Positions 1 through 9,090 of a stretch of 34,679 nt of DNA are shown here, piece after piece. Source of the DNA: Chloroflexota bacterium (GTDB taxonomy: Bacteria > Chloroflexota > Anaerolineae > Anaerolineales > Anaerolineaceae); contig WOUT01000028.1 in the NCBI GenBank assembly GCA_009773005.1, positions 1 through 34,679 of the forward strand. The letters are read 5' to 3'. Position numbers and translations under genes: made by a program. Each line of letters starts with the position of its first letter. Positions within the stretch are counted from its first letter, which is position 1. The notes under the pieces are model-generated. The model did not search any database. It saw only the letters and a list, made by a program, of their open reading frames with translations, and was not told where the DNA came from.

Positions 1-321
1 AGGGTGGTCGCCTTGGAGTGACCAAAGAATAGTGCTTTCTCCTAACACACCGATCGCTTGCATGATCACAGCTTCAACGAATGACACAAAATGCCGGATC
101 GGGTTGATCAGCGCTACCAGATACGGAATATTCCACATTATGAAAAGCAATCCGACTCCCCGGACCATTGCGACGCCGGGCGCGCCGTTGAGTTCGAACG
201 CTGGTGCGTAATCAGCCGGGTTAAATAAAAAAGTCGCCGCAGCCTGTAAATTCAAGAATGTAACAATCCCGATCAAGACGCGTGCAACATTCGGGATCAC
301 TTTTGACTGGTTTAATCTCAT
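1..321 (-). CDS. Hypothetical membrane protein, truncated by window edge
   Basis: Reading the minus strand from an ATG at 321 gives an uninterrupted frame of 107 codons that runs off the left edge without a stop. The peptide begins MRLNQSKVIPNVARV. It contains hydrophobic stretches around residues 10-32 (LIGIVTFLNLQAAATFLF) and 52-70 (VRGVGLLFIMWNIPYLVAL), so it is probably an integral membrane protein with at least two helices in the visible part. I do not recognise the family. It is divergent from the fadR-like gene, and the 256 bp between them are AT-rich and hold the fadR promoter. The C-terminus is not visible, so total length and function cannot be judged. Confidence 0.6.
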   Translation of the reverse strand, partial: MRLNQSKVIPNVARVLIGIVTFLNLQAAATFLFNPADYAPAFELNGAPGVAMVRGVGLLFIMWNIPYLVALINPIRHFVSFVEAVIMQAIGVLGESTILWSLQGDHP

Positions 322-488
322 AAAACAATTATATTAGTTTTTCAAAAAAATGACGCTCCTTGCAACTTTTTACGCCATATATGGGTTGCATATTTTTAAT
401 AACCCCACATATTCGGTAACAATAACCATTTATTGCGTATATATCTGTGGATAAGTCCGGTTATTTTTGGATAAAACTTTTTTGCTAC

Positions 489-516
489 TTGAATTTCGGA
501 AAATTGTTGCTACAAT
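489..516 (+). promoter_or_regulatory. Promoter of the fadR-glp operon (TTGAAT-16-TACAAT, extended -10)
   Basis: A -35 box TTGAAT (489-494) is separated by 16 bases from a -10 box TACAAT (511-516). The -10 is preceded by TGC, giving an extended -10 (TGCTACAAT). The predicted start site is near 523, leaving a leader of about 55 nt before the ATG at 578. A Shine-Dalgarno GGAG lies just upstream of that ATG. The same TGCTACAAT string recurs at two other promoters in the window. Confidence 0.6.
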
Positions 517-522
517 TAACAT

Positions 523-543
523 AACTGGTATGACCTCTTACCA
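523..543 (+). promoter_or_regulatory. Candidate FadR-type operator at the transcription start
   Basis: The 17-mer at 523-539 (AACTGGTATGACCTCTT) resembles E. coli FadR sites such as that of fadB, sharing CTGGTA and GACC around the centre. The overlapping segment 526-543 is also an inverted repeat, TGGTA-N8-TACCA. It begins at the predicted start site of the promoter at 489-516, a position where bound regulator would block transcription. The adjacent gene encodes a FadR-like protein whose DNA-reading helix is nearly identical to that of E. coli FadR. Binding is inferred. Confidence 0.5.
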
Positions 544-577
544 ATCGCCTTACAAATCAACATTTGGAGATTAAATC

Positions 578-1273
578 ATGGTCGAATGGGAAACCCCTGA
601 AAAACCTGCTGAATTAGCAGAAAAGCGTCTGGTTGAAGCCATTCTGGATGGAACCTTTCCGGTAAACACCTCTCTGCCACCGGAACGCGAATTGGCAGAA
701 CGACTGGGCGTCACCCGCCCCACCCTGCGAGAAGCCTTGCAAAGGCTTTCGCGCGACGGCTGGATAGAGATTCGGCACGGGCGCGCTACCCGTGTGAAAG
801 ACTACTGGCGCGAAGGCAATCTCTTGATCCTGACAGCGATTGCCCGTCACCAAGACAAACTTCCTAAAAGCTTTGTTCCGAACCTGCTGCAAATGAGGGT
901 TCTTTTGGCGCCGGCTTACACACGCATGGCGATGCAAAACTCTCTCAATGAAGTCATCCATATCCTCGAATCAATGCAAAATATTGAGGATAGCGCTGAA
1001 GAATTCACCAATTATGACCTTGAACTCCATCGTCAATTGACGATCCTCTCGAATAATCCTGTTTTCACATTGATCTTTAACGGCTTTGGCGATCTCTATC
1101 ACACCATGGGATTCCTCTATTTCAAAGCCAGTCAAGCTAGAGATCATTCGCGTTCCTTTTATAAAAAATTACTTTCCGCTGTCCTTTCCAATGATGCTTA
1201 TATGGCTGAAGAAGTCACACGCAGAGTTATGGAAGACAGTATTGAATTATGGCGGCTTGCAGTTTCGGAATAG
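578..1273 (+). CDS. FadR-type GntR-family transcription regulator
   Basis: A 231-residue regulator matching E. coli FadR (239 aa) along its whole length as I recall that sequence. The N-terminal winged helix-turn-helix (about residues 10-75) contains ERELAERLGVTRPTLREALQ and then RDGWIEIRHG. These repeat the FadR recognition helix (VTR-TLRE-LQRL) and the wing histidine-glycine. The C-terminal helical domain is collinear with the acyl-CoA-binding domain of FadR, for example NNPVFTLIFNGFGDLY against FadR GNPIYGLILNGMKGLY. In E. coli, FadR binds long-chain acyl-CoA, represses fatty acid degradation and activates synthesis. Here it heads a glycerol-3-phosphate/lipid operon, so acyl-CoA control of that operon is the natural inference. 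The start ATG has a GGAG 9-10 bases upstream. Ligand and targets are unproven, so I give no gene symbol. Confidence 0.85.
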   Translation: MVEWETPEKPAELAEKRLVEAILDGTFPVNTSLPPERELAERLGVTRPTLREALQRLSRDGWIEIRHGRATRVKDYWREGNLLILTAIARHQDKLPKSFVPNLLQMRVLLAPAYTRMAMQNSLNEVIHILESMQNIEDSAEEFTNYDLELHRQLTILSNNPVFTLIFNGFGDLYHTMGFLYFKASQARDHSRSFYKKLLSAVLSNDAYMAEEVTRRVMEDSIELWRLAVSE

Positions 1274-1307
1274 ACCAAAAATTTATTCTTTTTTTAGGAG
1301 AAGGTTT

Positions 1308-2903
1308 ATGTGGAAAAAGGGTTGGCGGCAAGACGTCTGGAATACACTGAAAAGTGATTGGGATTTGATCGTGATCGGAGGTGGAATCACCGGTGCGGGG
1401 GTTTTTCGGCGCGCAGTCGCCGAAGGTTATAAAACACTGCTGGTGGACGCGGGAGATTTCGCATTTGGCACATCCAGCCGTTCTTCCAAGCTGGTGCACG
1501 GCGGGTTTCGGTATTTGCGCAATAAACAGTTCGAAGTCACCCGCGAATCCGTGCGTGAACGCGAGTGGATGCTCAAAGAAGCGAAATACCTGGTCACTCC
1601 GCTTGGCTTCGTCATGCCATGCCCAACCGATCCTAAAATCTCTTCCCAGTTTGCCATTGGCGTGGTCATATACGACTTATTGGCGCCAAAATGGAAGCAC
1701 AGTTTCTTCACCAGGAACAAAATCCTCAGACAGTACCCGGAGATCAATCCAAATGGCCTCAAAGGCGGTTTTTTGTATTATGACGCTGAGATGGATGACG
1801 CACGGCTCGTCCTTCATATCATCCGCGAGGCAGTGGCAGAGGGCGGTACAGCTCTAAATTACAGCCGTGTCGAACAACTCCTGCGCAGCAAGAATGGTTC
1901 AGTGTGTGGAGTCCTTCTGAAAGATCAATCCACTGCCTGTTCTGGCGACTTTGAAGTCAAGGCTCATGTGGTGATCAACGCCACAGGTCCATGGAGCGAC
2001 GATATCCGTGGTCAAATCAACGCCCCGGCTCGTTTGCGCCGGCTGCGCGGTTCTCATCTTATATTTCCCCGTGAAAGACTCCCTCTCCCGCACGCTGTCA
2101 CGCTACTGCACCCGCATGATCGCCGCGCCATGTTTGCCATCCCCTGGGAAGGCGTGACAATGATCGGCACAACTGATCTCGACCATTTGGCATCGCTTTC
2201 AAATGGAGAACCTTTCGCGACCACTGATGAAATCGAATATATCCTGGAAGCAGGCCGAGCCACCTTTCCGTCAGCGCAATTGGAGCATTCTGACATCATC
2301 TCCACTTTTGCCGGTCTGCGGCCGGTAATCAACACCGGCATTGCCGACCCTTCCAAAGAATCCCGGGCGCACGTTATTTGGGAGGAAGAGGGATTGATCA
2401 CGGTGACGGGCGGCAAGCTGACCACCTTCCGCATTATGGCAGAAGAAGCCCTACAAAAAGCCGCCTCAAGACTGTCGCACCCGCCTGACCTTTCGATCAG
2501 GAAACGGTATTTCAATCCGCTGCCTAATCTGCAAGCAAGCGGAAAAGTCCTATCTGCCGAGCTCACCTATTTACTCGGCCGTTACGGGATTGAAACCGAA
2601 GAATTGCTTAATGCAGCCCATCCAGGCGAAAATGAGCCGGTCGGTATTCTGCCAAATCTCTGGTCCGAGATCCGCTGGGCAGCCCGCACCGGCGGTGTTG
2701 AGCGCCTGGATGACCTCTTGTTACGCCGGGTACGCATCGGCATGCTTCTTCCGGATGGAGCCAGCGCGGAGATGAGCCGGGTTAGATCGATCACCCAGCA
2801 GGAACTAGGTTGGAATGACGCCAGGTGGGAAAAAGAAGAGACCCGTTATCGAACCATTTATGAAAATGCATACAGTCCTGCTCCAAAAGGGTTTTCTGAA
2901 TAA
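1308..2903 (+). CDS. glpD: FAD-dependent glycerol-3-phosphate dehydrogenase, GlpD type
   Basis: A 531-residue flavoprotein oxidising sn-glycerol-3-phosphate to DHAP at the membrane and passing electrons to quinone. The N-terminal FAD-binding motif is VIGGGITGAGVFRRAVAEG (about residues 22-40), followed by the family signature GTSSRSSKLVHGGFRYL (about 53-69). The C-terminal part has TGGKLTTFRIMAEE and then the alpha-helical DAO_C domain. Length fits the GlpD family. I chose ATG 1308 because AGGAGAAGG lies just upstream and the Rossmann motif then sits near the N-terminus. The same frame is open back to 1086, but that start would overlap 188 bases of the regulator gene and add 74 unrelated residues. 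The gene lies 34 bp after the FadR-like gene and is almost certainly cotranscribed with it. Confidence 0.88.
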   Translation: MWKKGWRQDVWNTLKSDWDLIVIGGGITGAGVFRRAVAEGYKTLLVDAGDFAFGTSSRSSKLVHGGFRYLRNKQFEVTRESVREREWMLKEAKYLVTPLGFVMPCPTDPKISSQFAIGVVIYDLLAPKWKHSFFTRNKILRQYPEINPNGLKGGFLYYDAEMDDARLVLHIIREAVAEGGTALNYSRVEQLLRSKNGSVCGVLLKDQSTACSGDFEVKAHVVINATGPWSDDIRGQINAPARLRRLRGSHLIFPRERLPLPHAVTLLHPHDRRAMFAIPWEGVTMIGTTDLDHLASLSNGEPFATTDEIEYILEAGRATFPSAQLEHSDIISTFAGLRPVINTGIADPSKESRAHVIWEEEGLITVTGGKLTTFRIMAEEALQKAASRLSHPPDLSIRKRYFNPLPNLQASGKVLSAELTYLLGRYGIETEELLNAAHPGENEPVGILPNLWSEIRWAARTGGVERLDDLLLRRVRIGMLLPDGASAEMSRVRSITQQELGWNDARWEKEETRYRTIYENAYSPAPKGFSE

Positions 2904-2926
2904 ATGATCACAATAGGGAGAGAAAT

Positions 2927-4669
2927 ATGACAAAAAAAAGTAAATGCATTCCCGCCTGGTATGAAGGACCCACTCCGTCAGGCACCTATCGTTCACTCTT
3001 CAAATGGGGCGACCTGGCCGGGTTCAAACACCCGAACAGCGGATTGGTGAAATTATTGATCGACACATTCAATTTAAGCTGTGAAGAATTAATGGTGCCT
3101 GAAAGTCTGGCGCTTGAGACCGTTTCCGAGAATACTCCTTCAAACTTGAAAGAGCGACATCTTAAAGAACTGATCAGGATATGCGGAAAAGAAAACGTCA
3201 GAACCGACACCTTCGACCGGGTAGCAAAATCCTATGGTCGGGGTATGATCGATGCCCTGCGTTTGCGCAGACACATCATCGAAAACATACCGGACGCAGT
3301 TGTCGCACCACGCAATCAAGCCGAGATCGAAGAGATCATTGCCCATTGCGAGAAAAACCAAATCCCTGTTTACATTTACGGCGCTGGTTCAACCGTCACG
3401 CGCGGGTTGGAGGCAGTTAAAGGCGGCATTTCACTGGATATGAGCAAACATATGAATCAGGTCGTCAAATTCAATGAAGTCGACCAGAACATCACCGTCC
3501 AGGCTGGCATGACCGGTCCGCAGCTTGAAGACTTGCTGAATAACGCTCCCGAAAAGCTCAACGCCAAACGTAGATACACGTGCGGTCACTTCCCGCAATC
3601 CTTTGAATATTCCAGTGTAGGTGGGTGGGTTGTCACGCGCGGCGCCGGGCAGAACTCAACCTATTATGGCAAGATCGAAGACATTGTCATCGCTCAGGAG
3701 TACGTAACACCTCGCGGCGTGTTTAAGACTACGGAACATCCCCGCAGCGCAAACGGCCCTGATTTTGACCAGATCATGATGGGCAGCGAGGGCGTCTTTG
3801 GCGTGTTAACCACCGTGACTTTGCGTGTGTTCCGTTGGCAGCCCAAAAACCGCAAACGCTTCAGTTATATGTTCAAGAATTGGAACGACTCCCGCGAAGC
3901 CTGCCGAGAAATCATGCAATCCGAATTTGGATTTCCTTCAGCATTTAGACTATCCGACCCTGAAGAAACCGATGTAGCGATGAAACTCTATCACATCGAG
4001 AGGACTCCGGCAGATTCGGTATTAAAAATACTTGGTTACCGTCCGATGGAAAAATGCCTATTATTGGGTCACACCGATGGAGAACGGGCATTTTCTGCCA
4101 ATGTTGATCGAAAAATCCGCAAGATCTGTTTGAAATACAATGCATTTGAACTTAGTCTTGCGCAAGTAACCAAAAACTGGGAGAAAGGTCGATTCCGCGA
4201 CCCTTATATGCGGGAGGACCTGCAGGATTTTGGTGTGTTGATCGATACATTAGAATGTGCGGTCACCTGGTCGCAAATGGAAAGTGTTCACCGCGCAGTG
4301 CGCGGGTTTATCAAGAATCGCACGCAAACTGTTTGCATGACACACCTCTCACACGCCTATCCGCAAGGTGGAAATCTGTATTTTATCTTTATTGCTAAAA
4401 TCAATACAATAAAGGAATATTTGGATTTACAATACGGTGTATTGGACGTGATCCAAAAAAGCGGAGCGGCGCTTAGCCATCATCACGGCGTTGGAAAGCA
4501 ATCCTCGCCCTGGTTGGAAGAGCAGATCGGTACTGCGCAGATGGACGTGATCCGCGCTTTAAAACAGCATTTTGACCCGCATAACATCATGAACCCGGGT
4601 GGAACCCTCGGCCTGGACATGAACCCTGACCAAAAGGCAAAACGCTGGAGCAAAAACCTGGAGGATTAA
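2927..4669 (+). CDS. Alkyl-dihydroxyacetonephosphate synthase-like FAD oxidase
   Basis: A 580-residue protein of the FAD-linked oxidase (PCMH/VAO) superfamily closest to alkyldihydroxyacetonephosphate synthase (AGPS). AGPS swaps the acyl group of acyl-DHAP for a fatty alcohol to make the ether bond of ether lipids. Visible family features are the FAD pocket [16 protein letters not shown], the segment [31 protein letters not shown], split here as [14 protein letters not shown] and YGKIEDIV, a tyrosine at residue 485 (GGNLYFIF) aligning with the proposed catalytic tyrosine of mammalian AGPS, and the triple histidine H518-H520 (SHHHGVGK). Length is close to bacterial AGPS-like proteins. It starts 23 bp after glpD with GGGAGA before its ATG, and its stop is one base from the kinase start. 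The DHAP-producing neighbour supports a DHAP substrate. A glycolate- or lactate-oxidase role is less likely given the AGPS-specific motifs. Confidence 0.78.
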   Translation: MTKKSKCIPAWYEGPTPSGTYRSLFKWGDLAGFKHPNSGLVKLLIDTFNLSCEELMVPESLALETVSENTPSNLKERHLKELIRICGKENVRTDTFDRVAKSYGRGMIDALRLRRHIIENIPDAVVAPRNQAEIEEIIAHCEKNQIPVYIYGAGSTVTRGLEAVKGGISLDMSKHMNQVVKFNEVDQNITVQAGMTGPQLEDLLNNAPEKLNAKRRYTCGHFPQSFEYSSVGGWVVTRGAGQNSTYYGKIEDIVIAQEYVTPRGVFKTTEHPRSANGPDFDQIMMGSEGVFGVLTTVTLRVFRWQPKNRKRFSYMFKNWNDSREACREIMQSEFGFPSAFRLSDPEETDVAMKLYHIERTPADSVLKILGYRPMEKCLLLGHTDGERAFSANVDRKIRKICLKYNAFELSLAQVTKNWEKGRFRDPYMREDLQDFGVLIDTLECAVTWSQMESVHRAVRGFIKNRTQTVCMTHLSHAYPQGGNLYFIFIAKINTIKEYLDLQYGVLDVIQKSGAALSHHHGVGKQSSPWLEEQIGTAQMDVIRALKQHFDPHNIMNPGGTLGLDMNPDQKAKRWSKNLED

Positions 4670-4670
4670 T

Positions 4671-6233
4671 ATGGCACCCGAATATCTGTTAGCAATTGAT
4701 AACGGAACACAGTCTGTGCGCGCATTGATCTTTGACCTGCGCGGCAACCTGATCGCTAAAACCCGCGTCCCGATCGAGTCCTATTTTTCCACGGCTCCCG
4801 GTCTGGCAGAACAGGATCCGCAGGTGTTTTGGGATGCGATTTGCCAGGCTTGCCAAAAATTATGGTCGATACCGGGTGTTAAAAAGGAATCCATTGCCGG
4901 AGTTGCTCTCACAACCCAGCGTTCAACTATGATCAATGTTGGAAAAGATGGCAAGCCCCTGAGACCGGCCATCCACTGGCTCGACCAACGCCGCACTTCC
5001 GGGTTGAAACCAGTTGGTGGATTGTGGGGATTGCTTTTCAAATTGGCAGGCATGACGGAAACCGTAGCTTATTTGCAAGCCGAAGCAGATTCAAACTGGC
5101 TGCAAACCTACGAGCCTGAGATTTGGAAGAACACCTACAAGTATATTTTCCTCTCTGGCTACTTGAATTACAAGATGACTGGACTTTTTAGCGATTCTGT
5201 CGGCTCTCAGGTTGGATATATCCCGTTTGATTACAAGAAACAGGATTGGTGCGGAAAATCAGATTGGAAGTGGCAGGCAGTTCCTGTCAACCCTGAAATG
5301 CTGCCAAATCTGGTGCAGCCGACCGGTCTATTGGGTGTTGTCACCGCCGATGCCGCTGCTGCTACAGGTATTCCCGAAGGACTACCCATAATCGCTGCTG
5401 CCGCAGATAAGGCTTGCGAAGTGATCGGCGCAGGCTGCGTTGACCCGAGTGTAGCTTGTCTATCATACGGCACTACAGCCACCATTAACACCACTCATAA
5501 AAAATACGTAGAAGTCATTCCGTTAATTCCCCCTTACCCATCAGCAGTTCCGGGGGCTTATTCGCTTGAGATCCAGATCTTCCGCGGGTATTGGATGGTT
5601 TCATGGTTCAAACGGGAATTCGGTCAAAATGAAGAACGACTGGCAAATACTCGAGGAGTTGAAACAGAGGAACTGTTTGACGATCTGGTCAATTCTGTTC
5701 CGGCTGGCTCGCTGGGACTCACCCTGCAGCCTTATTGGTCACCGGGTCTCAAAGTGCCAGGTCCTGAGGCCAAGGGTGCAGTCATCGGCTTTGGGGATGT
5801 GCACACCCGCGCTCACCTTTACCGATCCATGCTGGAAGGGTTAGCCTACGCCTTGCGTGAAGGCGCTGATCGTACCACCAAACGCAGCCACATCCCAATT
5901 AAAGAGATCCGCGTGGCGGGCGGTGGCAGCCAGAGCAAGGCTGCCATGCAGCTCACCGCTGATATTTTTGGTCTGCCAACCACCAATCCGCATGTCTATG
6001 AAGCCAGCGGTCTCGGTGCGGCTATGGATATTGCCGTTGGACTCAAATTGCATCCGGATTTTGAGACTGCGGTGAAAGAAATGACCCATACCGGGGCTAC
6101 CTTTGAACCGATTACCGTTAACCACCAAATCTATGACGACCTGTACAACCGGGTCTATTTGAAGATGTACAGCCGCTTAAAACCGCTTTATGACGAGATC
6201 CGCAACATCACCGGGTACCCCCCCAAGAACTGA
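4671..6233 (+). CDS. FGGY-family carbohydrate/glycerol kinase, substrate uncertain
   Basis: A 520-residue ATP-dependent sugar/polyol kinase with the two-domain FGGY actin-like fold. The phosphate-1 loop is [17 protein letters not shown] (residues 6-22). Compared with E. coli GlpK, the glycerol-contacting Arg83, Trp103 and Tyr135 have counterparts (R84, W103, Y134), and the catalytic base Asp245 matches D246. However, Glu84 is Ser85 and Gln246 is Lys247. These changes argue against assuming glycerol; DHA, another triose or polyol, or a glycerol derivative are possible. The C-terminal nucleotide motif [14 protein letters not shown] is intact, so the enzyme should be active. Placement one base after the AGPS-like gene and near glpD suggests it feeds a phosphorylated C3 compound into the same pathway. 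Confidence 0.8.
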   Translation: MAPEYLLAIDNGTQSVRALIFDLRGNLIAKTRVPIESYFSTAPGLAEQDPQVFWDAICQACQKLWSIPGVKKESIAGVALTTQRSTMINVGKDGKPLRPAIHWLDQRRTSGLKPVGGLWGLLFKLAGMTETVAYLQAEADSNWLQTYEPEIWKNTYKYIFLSGYLNYKMTGLFSDSVGSQVGYIPFDYKKQDWCGKSDWKWQAVPVNPEMLPNLVQPTGLLGVVTADAAAATGIPEGLPIIAAAADKACEVIGAGCVDPSVACLSYGTTATINTTHKKYVEVIPLIPPYPSAVPGAYSLEIQIFRGYWMVSWFKREFGQNEERLANTRGVETEELFDDLVNSVPAGSLGLTLQPYWSPGLKVPGPEAKGAVIGFGDVHTRAHLYRSMLEGLAYALREGADRTTKRSHIPIKEIRVAGGGSQSKAAMQLTADIFGLPTTNPHVYEASGLGAAMDIAVGLKLHPDFETAVKEMTHTGATFEPITVNHQIYDDLYNRVYLKMYSRLKPLYDEIRNITGYPPKN

Positions 6234-6327
6234 GATTTATAACCTGAAATGTAAAATATGCAAAATCTTCGAGGTTAGACAATCATTTGTTCTTTATAAG
6301 TAACCATTGCCTGCGATTGGACCCTGC

Positions 6328-7806
6328 ATGAAAACCTATGACATCATCATCATCGGCGGGGGAGTGGTTGGATGCATGACCGCCCGCGCCCTCTCGCGCT
6401 ATAACCTCAAAGTGCTAATGATCGAGCAGGAATCGGATATCGGCATGGGCGCCAGCTCAGCCAACTCCGCTATAATCCACTCCGGTCATGACCCCATGCC
6501 TGGAACGCTCAAAGCCGAAATGAATCGGTTGGCTAACCCCATGTGGGATCAACTTATCTCGGAACTTGGCATCCCCTTCAAGCGCAGCGGGGCTTACATT
6601 GTAGCGATAGGAGAAGAAGAATTCGGCTGCCTGGCAGCCCTGAGCGAACGCGCCCGACAGAACAGCGTCAAAACAGAGGTTATCAATGCCAATGAAATGC
6701 GCAAGAAAGAACCTCTCATCAACCCAGCGGTCAGCGGAGCGCTTTTTACCCCCTCTGCGGGGATGGTCGATCCTTTCTCCGCCTGCGTCGCCCCCCTCGA
6801 AAACGCCATTCAGAACGGGGTCAAGGTGATGACCGACACCGAATTCATAAGTTTCATCACGAACGGGCGAAGGATCGTTGGCGTACATACCAACCGCGGG
6901 GATTTCACCTGCCGATGGGTGGTCAACGCTGCCGGGATCTATTCAGATGAGATCATGCACACAGCCGGAGTACGTCCCGACTTCAAGATCAACCCGCGCC
7001 GGGGAGAGTATTACATCCTCGACAAAACCGAAATTGAAATGAACAACATCCTCTTCCCTGTCCCCTCAAAAGTCAGTAAGGGCATCCTTGTTTTGGGTAG
7101 TACCCATGGAAACGTGTTGGTAGGTCCTAACACACAGCAAACCCCGGACAAAGAAGACAAATCCGTTACTGGTGATGGATTGAATGAGATCTGGCAGGGA
7201 GCGCAGAAGCTGATTCCCTCCCTCAACCAGCGGGCCATTATTGCGGTATTTGCTGGTTTGCGCGCTACCGGTAATGCCCTCTGTACTTCCTCCAAGGTCG
7301 ATTATCACCATGACTTCGTCATCGAAGTTGCCAAAGAAGTTGAAGGACTGGTGAATCTGGCAGGAATTGAATCCCCAGGTCTCACTGCTGCCCCTGCCAT
7401 CGCGGAACGGGTGGTGGAACTACTCAAAGACGCAGGTGAACTACTGACGAAGAAGCAGGATTGGAATCCAATCCGACTTGCCCGGCCGCGTTTTAATTAT
7501 ATGACACGCAAGGAGCAAGAAGAACTAGTAGCCCGTGACGCGCACTACGGACGGATCGTCTGCCGCTGCGAAATGGTCACCGAAGGCGAGATCGTGGCAG
7601 AGATCCACGCGCCACTGCCCGCAAAAACCTATGACGCCATCAAACGGCGCACCTGGCTGGGCACCGGGCGTTGTCTGGGCTCCTTTGATATGCCGCGCGT
7701 GGTGGAGATCCTCTCAAGCGAACTGGGCATCTCGGTCAGCGAAGTGAGCAAAAAAGGCACCGGTTCCGAGTTCCTCTTCCGCCCGACCAAAGAAGTGGAC
7801 GCTTAG
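6328..7806 (+). CDS. GlpA-like FAD oxidoreductase with C-terminal Bfd-type Fe-S domain
   Basis: A 492-residue DAO-family flavoprotein related to anaerobic glycerol-3-phosphate dehydrogenase subunit A and GlpO-like proteins. The FAD motif DIIIIGGGVVGCMTARALSRY lies at the extreme N-terminus and SSANSAIIHSGHD follows. The C-terminal BFD-like [2Fe-2S] domain starts at C412-x-C414. Its third cysteine is C449, but the fourth position of the usual C-x4-C pair is Asp454 (GRCLGSFDMPR). I chose ATG 6328; an in-frame TTG at 6307 adds seven residues, and neither has a clear ribosome site. The 94 bp gap after the kinase holds no strong terminator, so readthrough from the fadR promoter is possible. The stop is immediately followed by the next ATG, as expected for subunits of one complex. 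Confidence 0.82.
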   Translation: MKTYDIIIIGGGVVGCMTARALSRYNLKVLMIEQESDIGMGASSANSAIIHSGHDPMPGTLKAEMNRLANPMWDQLISELGIPFKRSGAYIVAIGEEEFGCLAALSERARQNSVKTEVINANEMRKKEPLINPAVSGALFTPSAGMVDPFSACVAPLENAIQNGVKVMTDTEFISFITNGRRIVGVHTNRGDFTCRWVVNAAGIYSDEIMHTAGVRPDFKINPRRGEYYILDKTEIEMNNILFPVPSKVSKGILVLGSTHGNVLVGPNTQQTPDKEDKSVTGDGLNEIWQGAQKLIPSLNQRAIIAVFAGLRATGNALCTSSKVDYHHDFVIEVAKEVEGLVNLAGIESPGLTAAPAIAERVVELLKDAGELLTKKQDWNPIRLARPRFNYMTRKEQEELVARDAHYGRIVCRCEMVTEGEIVAEIHAPLPAKTYDAIKRRTWLGTGRCLGSFDMPRVVEILSSELGISVSEVSKKGTGSEFLFRPTKEVDA

Positions 7807-9084
7807 ATGACCTTCAAAGATCGCTATGACATGGTGGTCATCGGTAGTGGACCCGGTGGGCTGGCGGCCGCCATTTCCGCTAAAAAGAACGGCGCGCAGG
7901 ATGTACTCGTCATCGAGCGTGATGTGGAACCCGGCGGCATCCTGCTGCAGTGTATCCATAACGGCTTTGGCGTGGAAGTATTCAAACAGGATTTACCCGG
8001 CCCAGCTTATGCACAGCGTTTTATTAACGAGGCATATCAAGTCGGTGTGGACTTCTTGCTCGATACCATGGTGCTTGAGATCACTCGCGACCACCGCATC
8101 ACCGCCACCAGCAAACGTTATGGCTTTCTGAACATTCAAGCCAAAGCGGTTGTGCTGGCGATGGGCTGCCGTGAGCGCACGCGCGCCCAGGTGCGCCTGC
8201 CCGGCGCTCGCCCGGCGGGAGTGTTCACCGCGGGTACTGCCCAGCGTTGGGTAAATGTGGAAGGATACATGCCAGGCAAGAATTTCGTCATCCTTGGTTC
8301 GGGTGATATCGGCATGATCATGGCGCGACGCTTGACCTTTGAAGGCGCGAAAGTGGAGCGTGTACTGGAAGTGATGCCATACCTCTCCGGTTTGACCCGA
8401 AACTACGTGCAGTGTTTGATGGATTATGATATCCAGCTGCAGCTTATGCACACCGTGAAAAATATTATTGGCAAGAAACGTGTGGAAGCCATCGAAGCGG
8501 TGGCCGTGGATGAGAAATGGAACTACATCCCAGGAACCGAAGAGATCATCCCCTGCGACACGCTTTTACTATCTGTGGGTTTAATCCCTGAGAATGAACT
8601 TTCACGCCAGGCAGGAGTGCTGATCGACCCTGTGACCGCCGGGCCGTTTGTGGATGACGGGTTTCAAACCAACATCCCGGGCATCTTCTCCGCAGGAAAT
8701 GTGGTGCACGTCTATGACCTGGTGGATTGGGTCACGGAAGCTGGGTTGATTGCAGGCAAGTCCGCAGCACGCTTGATACAGGCTGGACCACAAAAAACGG
8801 AAAAAGTTATTCCGGTGAAAGCAGGCGAGAATGTGCGTTACGTGGTGCCGCACACCCTCAACCCCGATCATCTGATAGAAGGAGAGATCCGAGTTCAGAT
8901 GAGGGTACGCCAACCCATCGAAGCGCCGGTATGGGTGGAAGTGCGTAGCGGTGAGAGACTGCTGCACCGCAAGCCTGAGCCTTACGCGCGCCCGGGTGAG
9001 ATGGTCACCATCTTTCTCAAGCCCGCGCTACTGGATGAAGTAAAAGCCGCGAATGGATTATCAGTTGCAATAGCGAAAAGGTAG
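7807..9084 (+). CDS. NAD(P)/FAD-dependent oxidoreductase, partner of GlpA-like subunit
   Basis: A 425-residue pyridine-nucleotide-disulfide-type flavoprotein. The FAD motif VVIGSGPGGLAAAISAKKNG is at residues 10-29, GGILLQCIHNGFG follows at 43-55, a conserved GCRER segment comes later, and the second dinucleotide motif is FVILGSGDIGMIMARRL. The C-terminal FAD segment is GIFSAGNVVHVYDLVDWV. Proteins of this type occur beside a GlpA-like protein and a DUF1667 protein in many anaerobes, where they are thought to form a multi-subunit dehydrogenase analogous to GlpABC. The start ATG follows the previous stop directly, implying translational coupling. The electron acceptor is not evident from sequence. 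No redox CxxC pair typical of thioredoxin reductases is visible. Confidence 0.8.
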   Translation: MTFKDRYDMVVIGSGPGGLAAAISAKKNGAQDVLVIERDVEPGGILLQCIHNGFGVEVFKQDLPGPAYAQRFINEAYQVGVDFLLDTMVLEITRDHRITATSKRYGFLNIQAKAVVLAMGCRERTRAQVRLPGARPAGVFTAGTAQRWVNVEGYMPGKNFVILGSGDIGMIMARRLTFEGAKVERVLEVMPYLSGLTRNYVQCLMDYDIQLQLMHTVKNIIGKKRVEAIEAVAVDEKWNYIPGTEEIIPCDTLLLSVGLIPENELSRQAGVLIDPVTAGPFVDDGFQTNIPGIFSAGNVVHVYDLVDWVTEAGLIAGKSAARLIQAGPQKTEKVIPVKAGENVRYVVPHTLNPDHLIEGEIRVQMRVRQPIEAPVWVEVRSGERLLHRKPEPYARPGEMVTIFLKPALLDEVKAANGLSVAIAKR

Positions 9085-9090
9085 GATTAC

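Noticed and set aside
1086-1307. N-terminal extension of the GlpD-type gene starting at 1086
   Set aside because: It overlaps the FadR-like gene, adds 74 residues unlike any GlpD, and a good ribosome site with ATG exists at 1308.
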